Counted from the first letter of the stretch, positions 46,932 through 57,469 are shown. The stretch is DNA of 64,000 nucleotides from Streptomyces buecherae (GCF_014295035.1 NZ_CP060404.1:3814501-3878500), one strand, 5' to 3'. Numbers and translations: made by a program. Notes: a model not told the origin generated them from the sequence alone.

Positions 46932-47006
46932 GCGGGTGTAGCTCAGTAGTAGAGCGCCCCCTTTCCAAGGGGGAGGCGCAGTGTGCGATCCCTGTCACCC
47001 GCTCCA
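46932..47006 (+). tRNA. tRNA-Gly (anticodon TCC)
   Basis: The acceptor GCGGGTG pairs with CACCCGC. The anticodon loop is TTTCCAA with TCC. Discriminator T is followed by an encoded CCA. The T-arm is slightly unusual, with TGCGATCCC. Confidence 0.93.
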
Positions 47007-47079
47007 CTGCTCAACCGGCCCATTCGGGTCAGGTAGAGTGGTTCCCGCGCCGATGAGTGAAAGCTGATCGGTAGCAAAC

Positions 47080-47152
47080 GCGGACGTGGCTCAGTTGGTA
47101 GAGCATCACCTTGCCAAGGTGAGGGTCGCGAGTTCGAATCTCGTCGTCCGCT
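47080..47152 (+). tRNA. tRNA-Gly (anticodon GCC), copy 1
   Basis: The acceptor GCGGACG pairs with CGTCCGC. The anticodon loop has GCC (TTGCCAA) and the T-arm GAGTTCGAATCTC. Discriminator T. Confidence 0.95.
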
Positions 47153-47158
47153 CAGTGA

Positions 47159-47203
47159 ATATGGCGAAGGCCCCGATCATTACGGTCGGGGCCTTCGCCA
47201 TAT
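47159..47203 (+). terminator. Terminator of tRNA-Gly copy 1
   Basis: A perfect 17-18-base stem, ATATGGCGAAGGCCCCGA against TCGGGGCCTTCGCCATAT, with a nine-base loop. Confidence 0.8.
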
Positions 47204-47524
47204 GTCCACCCACGTTGCCCGCGACCACTCCCGGACTTCCCGGCCCCGCGTGCGAAGCGCGGCGCGACGGGCCCTCCGGCCAGCCGCTCGGCCAGCCCCT
47301 CGGGCCCCACTCGCCCCATCCCCGCCGCGACCCCCGCCGTCGTCCGCTGTCGTCCACTGGTCGTCCGGCGTCTTCCGCGCGGGCTCGCTACGCCACCCGG
47401 GGGGCCGATCGCCGTCAGGGCTCCCCAGCTCCCGCCCGGCCCGGAGGGTGTGGCGATGGCCACAACGTCGCGGTCTCCGGCCAGCCATGCCGGGCCGGCG
47501 GGCGGTCGGGGCGCACTCGGGTGC

Positions 47525-47552
47525 TTCGCTCGCCCGAAACGTTGGCTATAGT
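47525..47552 (+). promoter_or_regulatory. Candidate promoter of tRNA-Gly (GCC) copy 2
   Basis: TTCGCT (47525-47530), 16 bases, TATAGT (47547-47552), 33 bases before the tRNA. Confidence 0.5.
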
Positions 47553-47585
47553 AGGACCCGCACCACGCGGAAACGCGCGGCGCAT

Positions 47586-47658
47586 GCGGACGTAGCTCAG
47601 TTGGTAGAGCGCAACCTTGCCAAGGTTGAGGTCGCGAGTTCGAGCCTCGTCGTCCGCT
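47586..47658 (+). tRNA. tRNA-Gly (anticodon GCC), copy 2
   Basis: Same acceptor and anticodon loop as copy 1, with changes in the anticodon stem (CAACC/GGTTG for TCACC/GGTGA) and in the T-arm. All arms pair. Confidence 0.95.
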
Positions 47659-47664
47659 CAGGGA

Positions 47665-47695
47665 AAAGGCCCCCGGTCATCGACCGGGGGCCTTT
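47665..47695. terminator. Bidirectional terminator between tRNA-Gly copy 2 and purC
   Basis: AAAGGCCCCCGGTC and GACCGGGGGCCTTT pair perfectly with an ATC loop; short T runs occur on both sides. Confidence 0.85.
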
Positions 47696-47760
47696 CGCGT
47701 GCCCGGGCGTTCGGCCAGCGTGCCAGCCCGGCGTCGGGCCGGCACGCTGGCCGGGGCGGG

Positions 47761-48675
47761 TCAGGACCAGGTCAGGCCCGTGAGCCGCTCGTACGCCTCG
47801 ACGTACTTCGCGCGGGTCTGCTCGACGACCTCGGCCGGCAGCGGCGGCGGGGGCAGTTCGCCGGTGCGGTCCCAGGCGGAGGCCGGCGAGGTGAGCCAGT
47901 CGCGGATGAACTGCTTGTCGAAGGAGGGTTGGTCGCGGCCGGGCTCCCACTGGTCGGCGGGCCAGAACCGGGAGGAGTCCGGGGTCAGCGCCTCGTCGGC
48001 GAGGACCAGCCGCTCGCCGTCGTAGCCGAACTCGAACTTGGTGTCGGCCAGGATGATGCCGCGCTCGCGGGCGATGTCGCGGCCCCGGCTGTACAGGGCG
48101 AGGGTGGCCTGCCGCAGCTCGGCGGCGCTCTCGGCGCCGACCTGGCGGGCGACCTCCTCGTAGCTGACGTTCTCGTCGTGGTCGCCGACGGCGGCCTTGG
48201 TCGCCGGGGTGAAGATCGCGGCGGGCAGTTCGGAGCCGTTGTCCAGCCCCTCGGGCAGGGCGAGGCCGCAGACGGTGCGGTTCTCCGCGTACTCCCGCAG
48301 GCCCGAGCCGGCCAGGTAGCCGCGCGCGACGCACTCCACCGGGGCCATCCGCAGCGCCGTGCACACCACGGTGCGGCCGGCCCAGTGCGCGGGGGCCCCG
48401 GCGGGGAGGTCCTCCGGGGTGTCGCAGGCCCGCACCACGTGGTTGGGCATGAGGTCGGCGAGCTGGTCGAACCACCACAGGGAGAGCTGGGTGAGGACCC
48501 GGCCCTTGTCCGGGATCTCGCTGGGCAGCACCCAGTCGTACGCGGAGATCCGGTCGCTGGCGACCATCACCAGCTCGCCGGCCGCGTTCTGGTACAGCTC
48601 GCGGACCTTTCCGGTGTGCAGATGCTCAAGACCGGGCACCTGCACGGGCTCGGGCTTCTCGACGAATCCGGACAC
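47761..48675 (-). CDS. purC: Phosphoribosylaminoimidazole-succinocarboxamide synthase
   Basis: 304 residues. SAICAR synthase: CAIR + aspartate + ATP to SAICAR. Motifs are HLHTGKVRELYQ, VMVASDRISAYDWVLPSEIP, 'CVARGYLAGSGLREYAENRT', 'IILADTKFEFGYDGERLVLA' and the C-terminal 'QPSFDKQFIRDWL'. The start is GTG at 48675 with GGGAGGA upstream. It stands alone between a tRNA cluster and an unrelated gene, with a shared terminator. Confidence 0.97.
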   Translation of the reverse strand: MSGFVEKPEPVQVPGLEHLHTGKVRELYQNAAGELVMVASDRISAYDWVLPSEIPDKGRVLTQLSLWWFDQLADLMPNHVVRACDTPEDLPAGAPAHWAGRTVVCTALRMAPVECVARGYLAGSGLREYAENRTVCGLALPEGLDNGSELPAAIFTPATKAAVGDHDENVSYEEVARQVGAESAAELRQATLALYSRGRDIARERGIILADTKFEFGYDGERLVLADEALTPDSSRFWPADQWEPGRDQPSFDKQFIRDWLTSPASAWDRTGELPPPPLPAEVVEQTRAKYVEAYERLTGLTWS

Positions 48676-48919
48676 GGTTCCTCCCGGTGGGTTGGTCCAA
48701 GAGCCTCGATTCTCGCGTATCGGGACGCGCGGGGCCGACGTGGGCCCGGCCCCCGGTCCCACGTGGCGGACGCGCCGGCGTGACGGGCGCCGCTGCTCGG
48801 GGTACGCGAGCGCCGCTGGTCAGGGCGGTGGGCGTCGGACTGGGGGCGGGAGGGCGGCGGGGCCGGCCGCGGCGAGTGAGGCGGTGGGCCGCGCTGCTCC
48901 GCTCGTGCCGGCCGCGCGG

Positions 48920-50485
48920 TCAGTCGCGCTTGCAGATGCGGTCGAGCAGGTTGGCCGTGGCGCGCTGGATGCGGGCGTCCACGTGGCCCGGGCGGTCCAG
49001 CGCCGGCGACCAGGCGAAGGTGCCGGAGGCGAAGACCAGGGCCCCGCTCGGCGCGCGGTAGAGCGAGGTCTCCTGGTGGCGGGGGACGCCGTCGCTGTCC
49101 TCGTACGGGGAGTGCGCGAGCAGGATCCGGCGGATGTGCTGCGGCAGGCTGGTGCGCGGGAAGTACCGGTCGGCCTCGCCGGCGACCAGCCCCGGCAGCT
49201 CGTCGCCCTCGCCCGCGCCCGTCGCCTCCCACAGCCAGTGGTCGGCGTTGCGGACGACCAGCGGGGCCGGCTCGGGGACCCGGCCCGCGTACTGGATGCC
49301 CATCAACTGCTGCTCCGGACTGCCCAACTCGCGCCACAGCGTCGGCCGCCCTGGGCCGCGGCGCTTGCGGCAGGACAGCAGCCGGTCGGGGCCCATCGGC
49401 GAGGGCACCAACTCCACCTGCCAGTACATGGTGTTGGCCGACAGGAAGACCAACGAGGTGCCGGCGTCGCGGGCTTGCTCGACGGTGCGGCGCATGGGAA
49501 CGGACCAGTACTCGTCGTGCCCGGGGAAGACCAGGCCCCGGTAGCGCGTCGGATCGACCCGACCGGCGTGCAGGTCACGGGTGTTGGCGTACGCGACGTC
49601 GTACCCGTAGCGCTCGGCCCAGCGGATGAAGTCGTAGGCGTGCCCCACGTGCAGCGGCAGCCCGGCGCTCGCGTACGGGCGGTCGAAGGACAGCGTGGTG
49701 GCCGCGTCCTCCTCGCCGAGCAGCCGGCCGTCCGCGTCCCACGCGTGGTAGAGGCTGGCGCCGGAGCGGCCGTCCTCGGGGTAGAGGTTGTACGCCTGCC
49801 AGGTGACGTCGGGTAGTACGAGCAGCAGGTCGGCCGGGTCCTGGTCGCGGACCGTGAACGGGATGTGGCTGCGGAAGCCGTCGCGGATGGTGGTGAGGAC
49901 GGCGACGTACGCGCCGACCTGCCAGTACGTGGGGACCTGGAGCCGCCAGGAGAGCCACCAGTGGTGGCAGGAGACGGTGCGGTCGGCGGCGAGCGGGGCG
50001 GGCTGGACGATGCCGGCCAACCGGGGGCTGGTGGTGATCTTCGAGGCGCCCTCGCCGGCGTAGTGGCCGATGCGGTAGATGTCCACGCTGAATTCCTGCG
50101 GCGGATTGACCGTCACCCGGAAGTCGATGGCGTCGCCGGGGGCCACGGCGCCGGCGCTGGCGAATCCCTTGATCTGCCGGTGCACGTCGTCGGCCATCCG
50201 TGGGCCGCCACGGTGGCCGGAGCGGCGCGCGGCGGCGTACGCGCCCCAGCGGGCGTGCAGCCGGTCGTCCGCGTCCCCCGGGCCCGCGTCGTGCGCGCGG
50301 GGCAGCGGGAAGGTGCTCGCGCCGGGCGCGTCCACGTGGTCGACGTACCAGGGCACGACGTGCCCGGTGTCGTCGAAGTAGTGCTCGCTCCCCCGCAGCC
50401 AGGGCAACGGGCCCATGCCGAACGGGTCCGACACGGCGTGTGCGAGGGCGCCGGATTCCCAGCGCCGGATGTGCTCCGTCCCCAC
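48920..50485 (-). CDS. N,N-dimethylformamidase beta subunit-like protein
   Basis: 521 residues. The central and C-terminal parts carry the conserved pattern of the DMFase large-subunit C-terminal domain: 'PEDGRSGASLYHAWDADGRL', 'HAYDFIRWAERYGYDVAYAN', 'RYRGLVFPGHDEYWSVPMRR' and 'TSLVFLSANTMYWQVELVPS'. The true enzyme hydrolyses dimethylformamide with iron; in Streptomyces such homologues occur without the small subunit, so the substrate is unknown. GTG at 50485 with GGAGGGAG upstream. No signal peptide is evident. Confidence 0.85.
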   Translation of the reverse strand: MGTEHIRRWESGALAHAVSDPFGMGPLPWLRGSEHYFDDTGHVVPWYVDHVDAPGASTFPLPRAHDAGPGDADDRLHARWGAYAAARRSGHRGGPRMADDVHRQIKGFASAGAVAPGDAIDFRVTVNPPQEFSVDIYRIGHYAGEGASKITTSPRLAGIVQPAPLAADRTVSCHHWWLSWRLQVPTYWQVGAYVAVLTTIRDGFRSHIPFTVRDQDPADLLLVLPDVTWQAYNLYPEDGRSGASLYHAWDADGRLLGEEDAATTLSFDRPYASAGLPLHVGHAYDFIRWAERYGYDVAYANTRDLHAGRVDPTRYRGLVFPGHDEYWSVPMRRTVEQARDAGTSLVFLSANTMYWQVELVPSPMGPDRLLSCRKRRGPGRPTLWRELGSPEQQLMGIQYAGRVPEPAPLVVRNADHWLWEATGAGEGDELPGLVAGEADRYFPRTSLPQHIRRILLAHSPYEDSDGVPRHQETSLYRAPSGALVFASGTFAWSPALDRPGHVDARIQRATANLLDRICKRD

Positions 50486-51403
50486 GTGCGCTCCCTCCCT
50501 GCGTGCCGCATCCGCGTCCGCACGACCGAGTGCGCCGTACTGTCGGGTCGATGCGGACCAGGCCCCCCGTACGGGAACTCGTCACTCCCCGTCGTCCGGT
50601 GTGAGTCACCCCGTCCACCGGCCGGCCCCCGGTAAGCCCCTGCGCTTATCCCTCGAATGACAACGACTGATCCCAGCACATCACATTTAGCGCCCACACC
50701 GTCACTGTTCGTCGCGGAATGAAGCAGGGAACTGGCCGACCGACGTCCCCGGGACCGCGCGTACGGAATGCCCGGGGGCGCACGTCACCACGGCAAAAGC
50801 GCCCCGAGCGCCTCAGCCCCGGGCACGAGCCGCACGCCCCAACGGGCCACCAACCGGCCAGAGGCACAGGGGCGCGCGCGGGGGGCGTCCATGTCGGTGA
50901 GTGGGTGGTCAGCGGGACGGGGGTGGTTGGGGTGGTGTGAGGGCTGGGTGGGCTGCGGGTGATGTGGGTGTCGGGTGGGTGTGGTGGGGCGGGCTGGCGT
51001 GTTCGGGGCCATGTGGGCGGGGGTGGGTGGGAGTGAGGCAGGTGCGGGGGTGCGGGGATGGTGGCCGGGTGCGCGGGGCGGTGAGGGTGTGGGTTGGCTT
51101 GTGAGGTGGCGGGGGGGCGGTGGCGAGGGTGTGTGGTGCGGTGAGCCGGGGTGGGCGCGTGGGTGGGAGGTGGGGCGAGCGTCGTACGGGGGCGTGGGGG
51201 CGTGGGCCCGGTGCCGTACGTAGAGATGGTGGCGCGGGGCGGGGCGGCGCGGGGTGTGGGGCGCGCCGTGGGTGGGAGCCCGCCGTTGGTGGCGGCGCCG
51301 CGCGGGGTCGCAGGGGCGTGGGCGGCCTGCGGGTGTGACGCGGGTGTGAGTGTGTACGCGCGTGTGGGTGTGTGAGTGGGTGGGGCGGATGCGGTGGGGC
51401 GGG
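50486..51403. other. 918-base intergenic region with G/T-rich low complexity
   Basis: No gene supported. The first 400 bases hold the promoter region of the DMFase-like gene, with an AT-richer block near 50650-50720. From about 50887 to 51400 the + strand is almost only G, T and some C in GGGTGGG, GTGTGGG and GGGGCGG variants. Frames through it are Gly/Val/Trp- or Pro/His/Thr-rich artefacts. Confidence 0.5.
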
Positions 51404-53344
51404 TTAGACCAGACGGATGGGCTTGTCCGGGCGAACGCCCACGCCGCCGAGCCAGGCGCGGAGCGGGTCGGGGTCGCCGTCCTCGGTGAGGCTGAGCACC
51501 GGGGCGGTCAGGTCCGTCTTGCGGCTGCCGTCCACCAGGAGGGCCGGCCCGTCGAGCCAGTCGAGGCCGGGCGCGGCGCCCGCGGTGTCCATGGCCGCGC
51601 AACAGACCATCGCCGTGACGTGGTCGGCCAGGAGTTCACGGCCGGTCCGGGGCGGCTGGAGCGGGAAGAGCGGGGTCAGGCCGTCCAACCACGGTTCACC
51701 GGCCACGCCCTGGCCGCTCGCCGCGAGGCCGGGCGCGCCGCCCGCGGCGGCGGACCGGCGCTGGGCGGCCTCCTCGCGGGCCAGCTCGGAGGAGAGCCGG
51801 GCGGCCAGCCGCTCGGCTATCGCCTCCGGGTCGTGCTCGGCGCCGCCCGGGGCGCTCAGCCGGTCGAGGACCCGGTCGAGGGTGGGTTCCGCGCCGAGGT
51901 CGGGCTCGAAGCCCGGGCCGTAGCCCCCGCCGGGCGCGCTGGGGACCGGCTCGCCGGCCGGGCGCGGCAGGGTGTCCAGGGCGGCGTGCAGCCGGGCCGC
52001 TTCCAGGCGCCACTTGCGGTCGACGACCTCCTCCGGGTACGCGCCCCAGTCCACCGGCGACCAGTCGGGCCCCGGGGTGGCCGGGCCGCCGTGGAAGAGT
52101 CGGGCCGCCAGCAGCGAGATCGCCTCGTCCACCGCGCCGGGCTCCTCCAGGAGGTCGCAGGCCGGGCGCTCGCCGAGCCGGGAGGCGAAGCCCTCCGCGA
52201 GTCGGTCGCGCCGGGACAGCTCGGTGAGCGCCGCCACGACGCCGACGTCCAGTTGCGCGGGCCAGCGGCCCATCCGCCAGGCGGGCAGCGCTACGCGCGT
52301 CAGCAGTCGGTCCCAGCCGGCGTACGCGAGGCCCACCTGCTCCTGGGCGGCGATGCGCAGCCCGTAGTCCACGCCCTGCGCGCGCTGGGCCGACGCGGCG
52401 GCGACGCCCCGCTCCATCTCGGCGGCGTCGTCCCGGCAGGCGCGCAGCAGCAGCCGCGCCACCCAGCCGACGAAGGCGAGGCCGGGCGAGGGGCCGGCCG
52501 GGGCCGGGGCGGCGTGGGGGACGGCGTACGGGGCGGTGTCGGGCGGTTCGGTCTCGTGCGGGGCCGGGTCCGGGCGGGGGTCGGTCGCGGCCAGGGCGAC
52601 GGCGGCGTCCAGGCCGCGCACGAAGCGGCGGGCGGCGGCGATGTCCGGGTGCGCGGCCGGGCCCGTGCCCGCCACGACCGGGGCGAGCAGCGCGCGCAGC
52701 TCGGCGACCCGCATCCACCACAGGAAGGGCGAGCCGATCACGAGCACCGGTCCCGTGGGGCCCGGCGCCTCCCGCGGAACGTCGGCGGGCGCGGGTGGGG
52801 CCGTGACCTCGAGGCCGAGCCCCGGGGAGCGGGACGGGGCCAGTCGGAGGCGGCCGAACAGCGCGCTGCGGCGGTCCCGGGCGCCGGCCTCGGCGCGCCG
52901 GGCGCGCGCCCGGCGCGCTCGCCGCGCTCGCCGCTCCTCGTGTGTGCGGTCCTCCAGCCAACTGTCGCAGTCCGGCGTCAGGGCTATCGCCGACGGGGGC
53001 GGGACGCCCAGCCGGTCCGCGAGGTCGCGCACCATCCGGTACAGGTCGGGGGCCGTCTCCTCGGGGACGGGCACGGTGGGGCTCAGGGCGGGGCGGGCGC
53101 GGGCGATGACCACGCCGACGGCCGTGGCCACCGCGAGGGTCAGCGCGGCGACGCCGATCGCCACCCAGCGGGCGGTCCGCCAGCCGCTCTCCGAGCCGCC
53201 GATGTGCCCGGTGGCGCCGCCGGCGACGAGGACGACCGCGACGGCGGCCGGCAGCAGCGCCACGGCCTGGGCCGTACCGCGCACGCGCAGCACCGCGAGC
53301 GCCCGCGCTCGGGCCCCGGGTGTCTCTGCTTTCGGACCTGCCAT
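51404..53344 (-). CDS. Large membrane protein, possible inactive M48-peptidase-like
   Basis: 646 residues from ATG at 53344. Two N-terminal membrane helices (about 24-48 and 61-84) precede 'PEETAPDLYRMVRDLADRLG' and 'SAIALTPDCDSWLED'. Further on, 'VLVIGSPFLWWMRVAELRAL' followed by LAPVVAGTG resembles the M48 peptidase stretch LPLL-EL-AVLAHELGH with the HExxH replaced. Later 'RACRDDAAEMERGVAAASAQ' fits the place of the third zinc ligand. An inactive protease is therefore plausible but unproven. The C-terminal 200 residues are low-complexity. Conserved in Streptomyces near purD as I recall. Confidence 0.7.
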   Translation of the reverse strand: MAGPKAETPGARARALAVLRVRGTAQAVALLPAAVAVVLVAGGATGHIGGSESGWRTARWVAIGVAALTLAVATAVGVVIARARPALSPTVPVPEETAPDLYRMVRDLADRLGVPPPSAIALTPDCDSWLEDRTHEERRARRARRARARRAEAGARDRRSALFGRLRLAPSRSPGLGLEVTAPPAPADVPREAPGPTGPVLVIGSPFLWWMRVAELRALLAPVVAGTGPAAHPDIAAARRFVRGLDAAVALAATDPRPDPAPHETEPPDTAPYAVPHAAPAPAGPSPGLAFVGWVARLLLRACRDDAAEMERGVAAASAQRAQGVDYGLRIAAQEQVGLAYAGWDRLLTRVALPAWRMGRWPAQLDVGVVAALTELSRRDRLAEGFASRLGERPACDLLEEPGAVDEAISLLAARLFHGGPATPGPDWSPVDWGAYPEEVVDRKWRLEAARLHAALDTLPRPAGEPVPSAPGGGYGPGFEPDLGAEPTLDRVLDRLSAPGGAEHDPEAIAERLAARLSSELAREEAAQRRSAAAGGAPGLAASGQGVAGEPWLDGLTPLFPLQPPRTGRELLADHVTAMVCCAAMDTAGAAPGLDWLDGPALLVDGSRKTDLTAPVLSLTEDGDPDPLRAWLGGVGVRPDKPIRLV

Positions 53345-53727
53345 GAGTCTGACCACCCCCTACTGCCCTGCGGTGAGTGCGACAGCGGATGCCGCCGGCG
53401 TGCGTACCCCACCACTGTCGCACCGGCTACTGACACCGCAATGTCGGTGTGCGAAGGGCCCCCTGTCCGTACGGAAGCCGCTGCGCCAGTTGCCGCAGCG
53501 TGGCTCCGCGGCAGACTAGTTGGGGCGGGCAAACACGTCACCCAGATAGCCAGCCGCTCACTCGATGGAATGGCATCGGCCAGGGGTAGGAACCATTCCG
53601 GTCAGTGAGCGGAACCCGCGCCCCAGGGGGCGGACGCCGGCGCACTCGGCCCCAGCACGGGCCCCCGGAGCGGCGCCCACCGGGCGCGAGGCTGCGGGCA
53701 CGCCGGCGCCGGGCGCCTGGCCGGACG

Positions 53728-53779
53728 GGCGCGCGGGCGCGCGGGCGCGCGGGCGCGTGGGCGCGTGGGCGCGTGGGCC
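53728..53779. repeat. Tandem repeat GGGCGCG(C/T)G
   Basis: Six copies of an 8- to 9-base unit, the first three GGGCGCGC and the last three GGGCGCGT. Purely intergenic. Confidence 0.7.
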
Positions 53780-53807
53780 GACAAACGGAGGCGCCGTGTG
53801 AGCGGGC

Positions 53808-53899
53808 GGCGCGGGCGAGCGCGGCGGACCACCCGGCTGGGGACGGTCGGGAGCGAGTGGCGCGGGCGAGCGTGGCGGGCCACCCGGCTGGGACGGTCG
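53808..53899. repeat. Direct repeat of about 42 bases
   Basis: The segment 53808-53849 recurs at 53859-53899 with three substitutions or a one-base deletion; both begin GGCGCGGGCGAGCG and end GGACGGTCG. Confidence 0.7.
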
Positions 53900-53995
53900 C
53901 GGACCGTGGGCCCGGAGGGCGGTTCGGGCGGCGGCGGCGGGGCGTGGGCCCTCGGGTGCGGCTACGCCCGGGCCACGCCGGCGCGCGGGCGCGGG

Positions 53996-54028
53996 CGTGC
54001 CCGCCCCCGGCGGACGGGGGCGGGCACG
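53996..54028 (-). terminator. Terminator of purD
   Basis: CGTGCCCGCCCCCG and CGGGGGCGGGCACG, a perfect 14-base stem with a GCGGA loop, seven bases past the stop. Confidence 0.75.
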
Positions 54029-54035
54029 GGCGGAA

Positions 54036-55286
<1,251 letters not shown>

Positions 55287-56365
55287 GGGCCCCACCCTAA
55301 ACGTCACGGCCACGGGCCCTTAACCCGCGGCGCGGCAACGACGCCCCCGGAACGGCGCGGAACCCGCGCGCCGGCGCGGCCCCGCCCGCCCCTCGGCCCC
55401 CTCCGCGCTCCGTACGCCCTCCGCTCCGTACGCCCCGCCGCCGTGCCACCGACCCGTGCGCCACCTCGCCCCGAGCGGGCGCACCGGCTCCCGGCGGACC
55501 GCCGCGCGGGAGGCCGCGCTCCGACAGGCGGAGACCCACGGTCCGACGCGCGAGGGGCCCGCGGTCCGGCGCGCGAGGGGCCCCCGGTCCGACGCGCGGG
55601 GGTCCCGTGGTCCGACGTGCGCGGCGGTCTCGGCCCGTCGTACGACAGGAGGATCGGTCCGTCGTACGAGGGAGGCCGGGGTCCGTAACGCGGGGGTGGG
55701 GCCGCGCGTTACGAGGGGGCCGGGGGTCGTGCCGGGTGGGGGCGGGGCGGCTGGGGTGCGGGTTGGCCACTCTTTCGAGTGAGACACACTCGACCCTATT
55801 TCCGACATAAAGCCGGTTCTGGCCGCATTTTGGGGTGATCTTCCCCGTTCTGGGGCGCAATGCCAGCCGTTCGGCGGTAGGAAGATGGCTGCGCTCCGCC
55901 TAGGGCTCCGGTGGCGTGCCGCCCCGACCGGGCGGCCCACCACCGGGCCCGGTCGCCCCGGGGCCACCGCTCGCGGGGCAGGGAGCCGGCGGCACGGACC
56001 GGACGTCGCGTACGGACACCGCGCACGCGCGGCACCGTGCGGGCGGCGCGCGGGACGTCGCGTACGGGAGGTGCGCGGGCAGCCGCGCGGGCAGCGGGTT
56101 CGGCCGTCGGCCGGGCGCCGGGGCCGCCGGGCCCGTGGCGCGGGCGGCAGGCGGACACGTCGGCGTGGGGCCGGCGGGGACGAACGGGCAGGGGCGACGG
56201 ACGCGAGCGACGAGCATGGGCGGCGGGCAGAGGGTCGCGGGCACAGCACGGGCAGAGCAGCAGCCATCGAGGGCGCGGGGCCGGTGCCGCCGCGCGCCGC
56301 AGGGCCGGCCGGTCGGCGGGGCGGCCGGCCGGAACGCAGTCAGCCAGGACGCAGGGAGTGCACGG
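55287..56365. other. 1.08-kb region upstream of purD with no supported gene
   Basis: Several frames are open because of the high GC but none has a family or ribosome site. Inside are a 23-base tandem repeat (55540-55631) and an AT-richer block at 55765-55860 with an inverted repeat CGAGTG-AGACA-CACTCG (55775-55791), a candidate operator or promoter. Confidence 0.45.
55540..55631. repeat. Tandem repeat, four copies of a 23-base unit
   Basis: Units begin GGTCCGACGCGCG (or GGTCCGGCGCGCG, GGTCCGACGTGCG) at 55540, 55563, 55586 and 55609. The first three are nearly identical; the fourth diverges. A 23-base period does not preserve a reading frame, which argues for non-coding DNA. Confidence 0.8.
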
Positions 56366-57346
56366 GTGAGTCAGCCGGAGATGCGACCCGAGGGGCTTCC
56401 GCGCGGCGAAGGTGGAACGAGTGGGACCGGCGCGGCGGGTGGGGGCGGTGAGTCCGGTGGCGGCTGCGGTGGCCCGGGAGCACCGGGTGGCCCGGGAGCA
56501 CCGGGTGGCCCCGGTGGTCCGATGGGACCCGGTGGGCCGGACGACGGCTCGGGGGCCGGCGATCACTGGCCGTCCGGCGACGGCGGCCAGGGCCCGCACG
56601 CGGGGCGCCCGGGCGGCCGGGCGGCGCGGGCCGACGACGAGCCGCACGGCGGATGGCGGGCGGCCCGGCGGCGCCCGGCCGACCTGCTGGGCCGGCCGAT
56701 CCCGCTCGGCGACTGGGGCGAGCCGACGGAGCGCCTGGACGAGTTGTACCGGTGGGCCGAGGAGGGGGCGCTGCGGGTCGCCGACTGGTACCTCGCCGAC
56801 CGGGCGTGGAAGCGGCGCGCGGCGCGGGCGTTGCGCGCCGGCGCCGCGCTGGCGGCGACGGTGGGCGCCGTGCTCCCCCTCTTGGAGCTGACCCACACGC
56901 TGAGCGCCGGCGCGGCCTGGGGCTGCCTCGCGCTGGTCGCCGCCGTCGCGTGCCTGGCCTGCGACCGGTTCTTCGGGCTCACCTCGGGCTGGATGCGGGA
57001 CATGGCCACGGCGCAGGCGGTGCACCGGCGGCTGGAGGCGTTCCAGTTCGACTGGTCCGTGGAGAACGTCCGGGAGGTGCTCGGCCCCACCGACGGCACC
57101 GCGAGCGAGGCGGCGGAGCGCTGCCTCGGGGTGTTGCGGCGCTTCGTGGAGGACGTCACGGAGTTGGTGCGGGCCGAGACGGCGGACTGGATGATCGAGT
57201 TCGGCTCGCGCTCGGCGCCGCTGAGCACCCAGTCGCTGGCGTGGCACGCCCGCCCGGAGTCGGGCACTCCGCTCAGTCGGCTGCTGCTGCCCCCCGGCAC
57301 CCGGCCCAACATGCCGCGCCAGCGCCCGCCCGAGTCCCCCCGCTAG
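56366..57346 (+). CDS. SLATT-like two-helix membrane protein with collagen-like head
   Basis: 326 residues from GTG at 56366, with GCAGGGAG upstream. The N-terminal 90 residues contain collagen-like Gly-x-y repeats such as GGPGAPGGPGAPGGPGGPMG. The conserved body opens 'LGDWGEPTERLDELYRWAEE' and 'WYLADRAWKRRAARALRAGA', then two membrane helices (about 160-182 and 188-206) and a helical tail 'RLEAFQFDWSVENVREVLGP'. This is the SLATT/DUF4231 layout. SLATT proteins in other genomes are thought to form pores in defence systems; here a housekeeping role is equally possible. Confidence 0.75.
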   Translation: MSQPEMRPEGLPRGEGGTSGTGAAGGGGESGGGCGGPGAPGGPGAPGGPGGPMGPGGPDDGSGAGDHWPSGDGGQGPHAGRPGGRAARADDEPHGGWRAARRRPADLLGRPIPLGDWGEPTERLDELYRWAEEGALRVADWYLADRAWKRRAARALRAGAALAATVGAVLPLLELTHTLSAGAAWGCLALVAAVACLACDRFFGLTSGWMRDMATAQAVHRRLEAFQFDWSVENVREVLGPTDGTASEAAERCLGVLRRFVEDVTELVRAETADWMIEFGSRSAPLSTQSLAWHARPESGTPLSRLLLPPGTRPNMPRQRPPESPR

Positions 57347-57469
57347 CGGCGCGAGCGCCACCACCGGAACGCGCGAGCGCGACCGTCGGAACGCGCGACC
57401 GCGACCGGCCGTCCGAGGGGACGGCCGGTCAGGCGCCGGTCCGGTAACGAGCGGCCCGGTAACGAGCGG

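Larger units (their letters stand above)
53345..53995. other. Intergenic region between membrane protein and purD end, repeat-rich
   Basis: No gene. It holds an inverted repeat ACACCG-N6-CGGTGT (53433-53450), a candidate operator for the membrane protein gene, a GGGCGCGCG-type tandem repeat (53728-53779) and a duplicated 42-base unit (53808-53899). Confidence 0.5.

Noticed and set aside
47086..47595. Frame starting MAQLVEHHLAKVRVASSNLV
   Set aside because: It begins inside a tRNA-Gly gene and crosses its terminator; a well-known false frame over tRNA-Gly/Asp genes.
50646..51602. 318-codon Pro/Thr/His-rich frame on the - strand
   Set aside because: It runs through the G/T-rich tract and into the 3' end of the membrane protein gene; composition artefact.
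55916..56365. 150-codon upstream extension of the SLATT-like gene
   Set aside because: Low-complexity Arg/Gly/Ala sequence without a ribosome site; the GTG at 56366 has a good one and starts the conserved protein.
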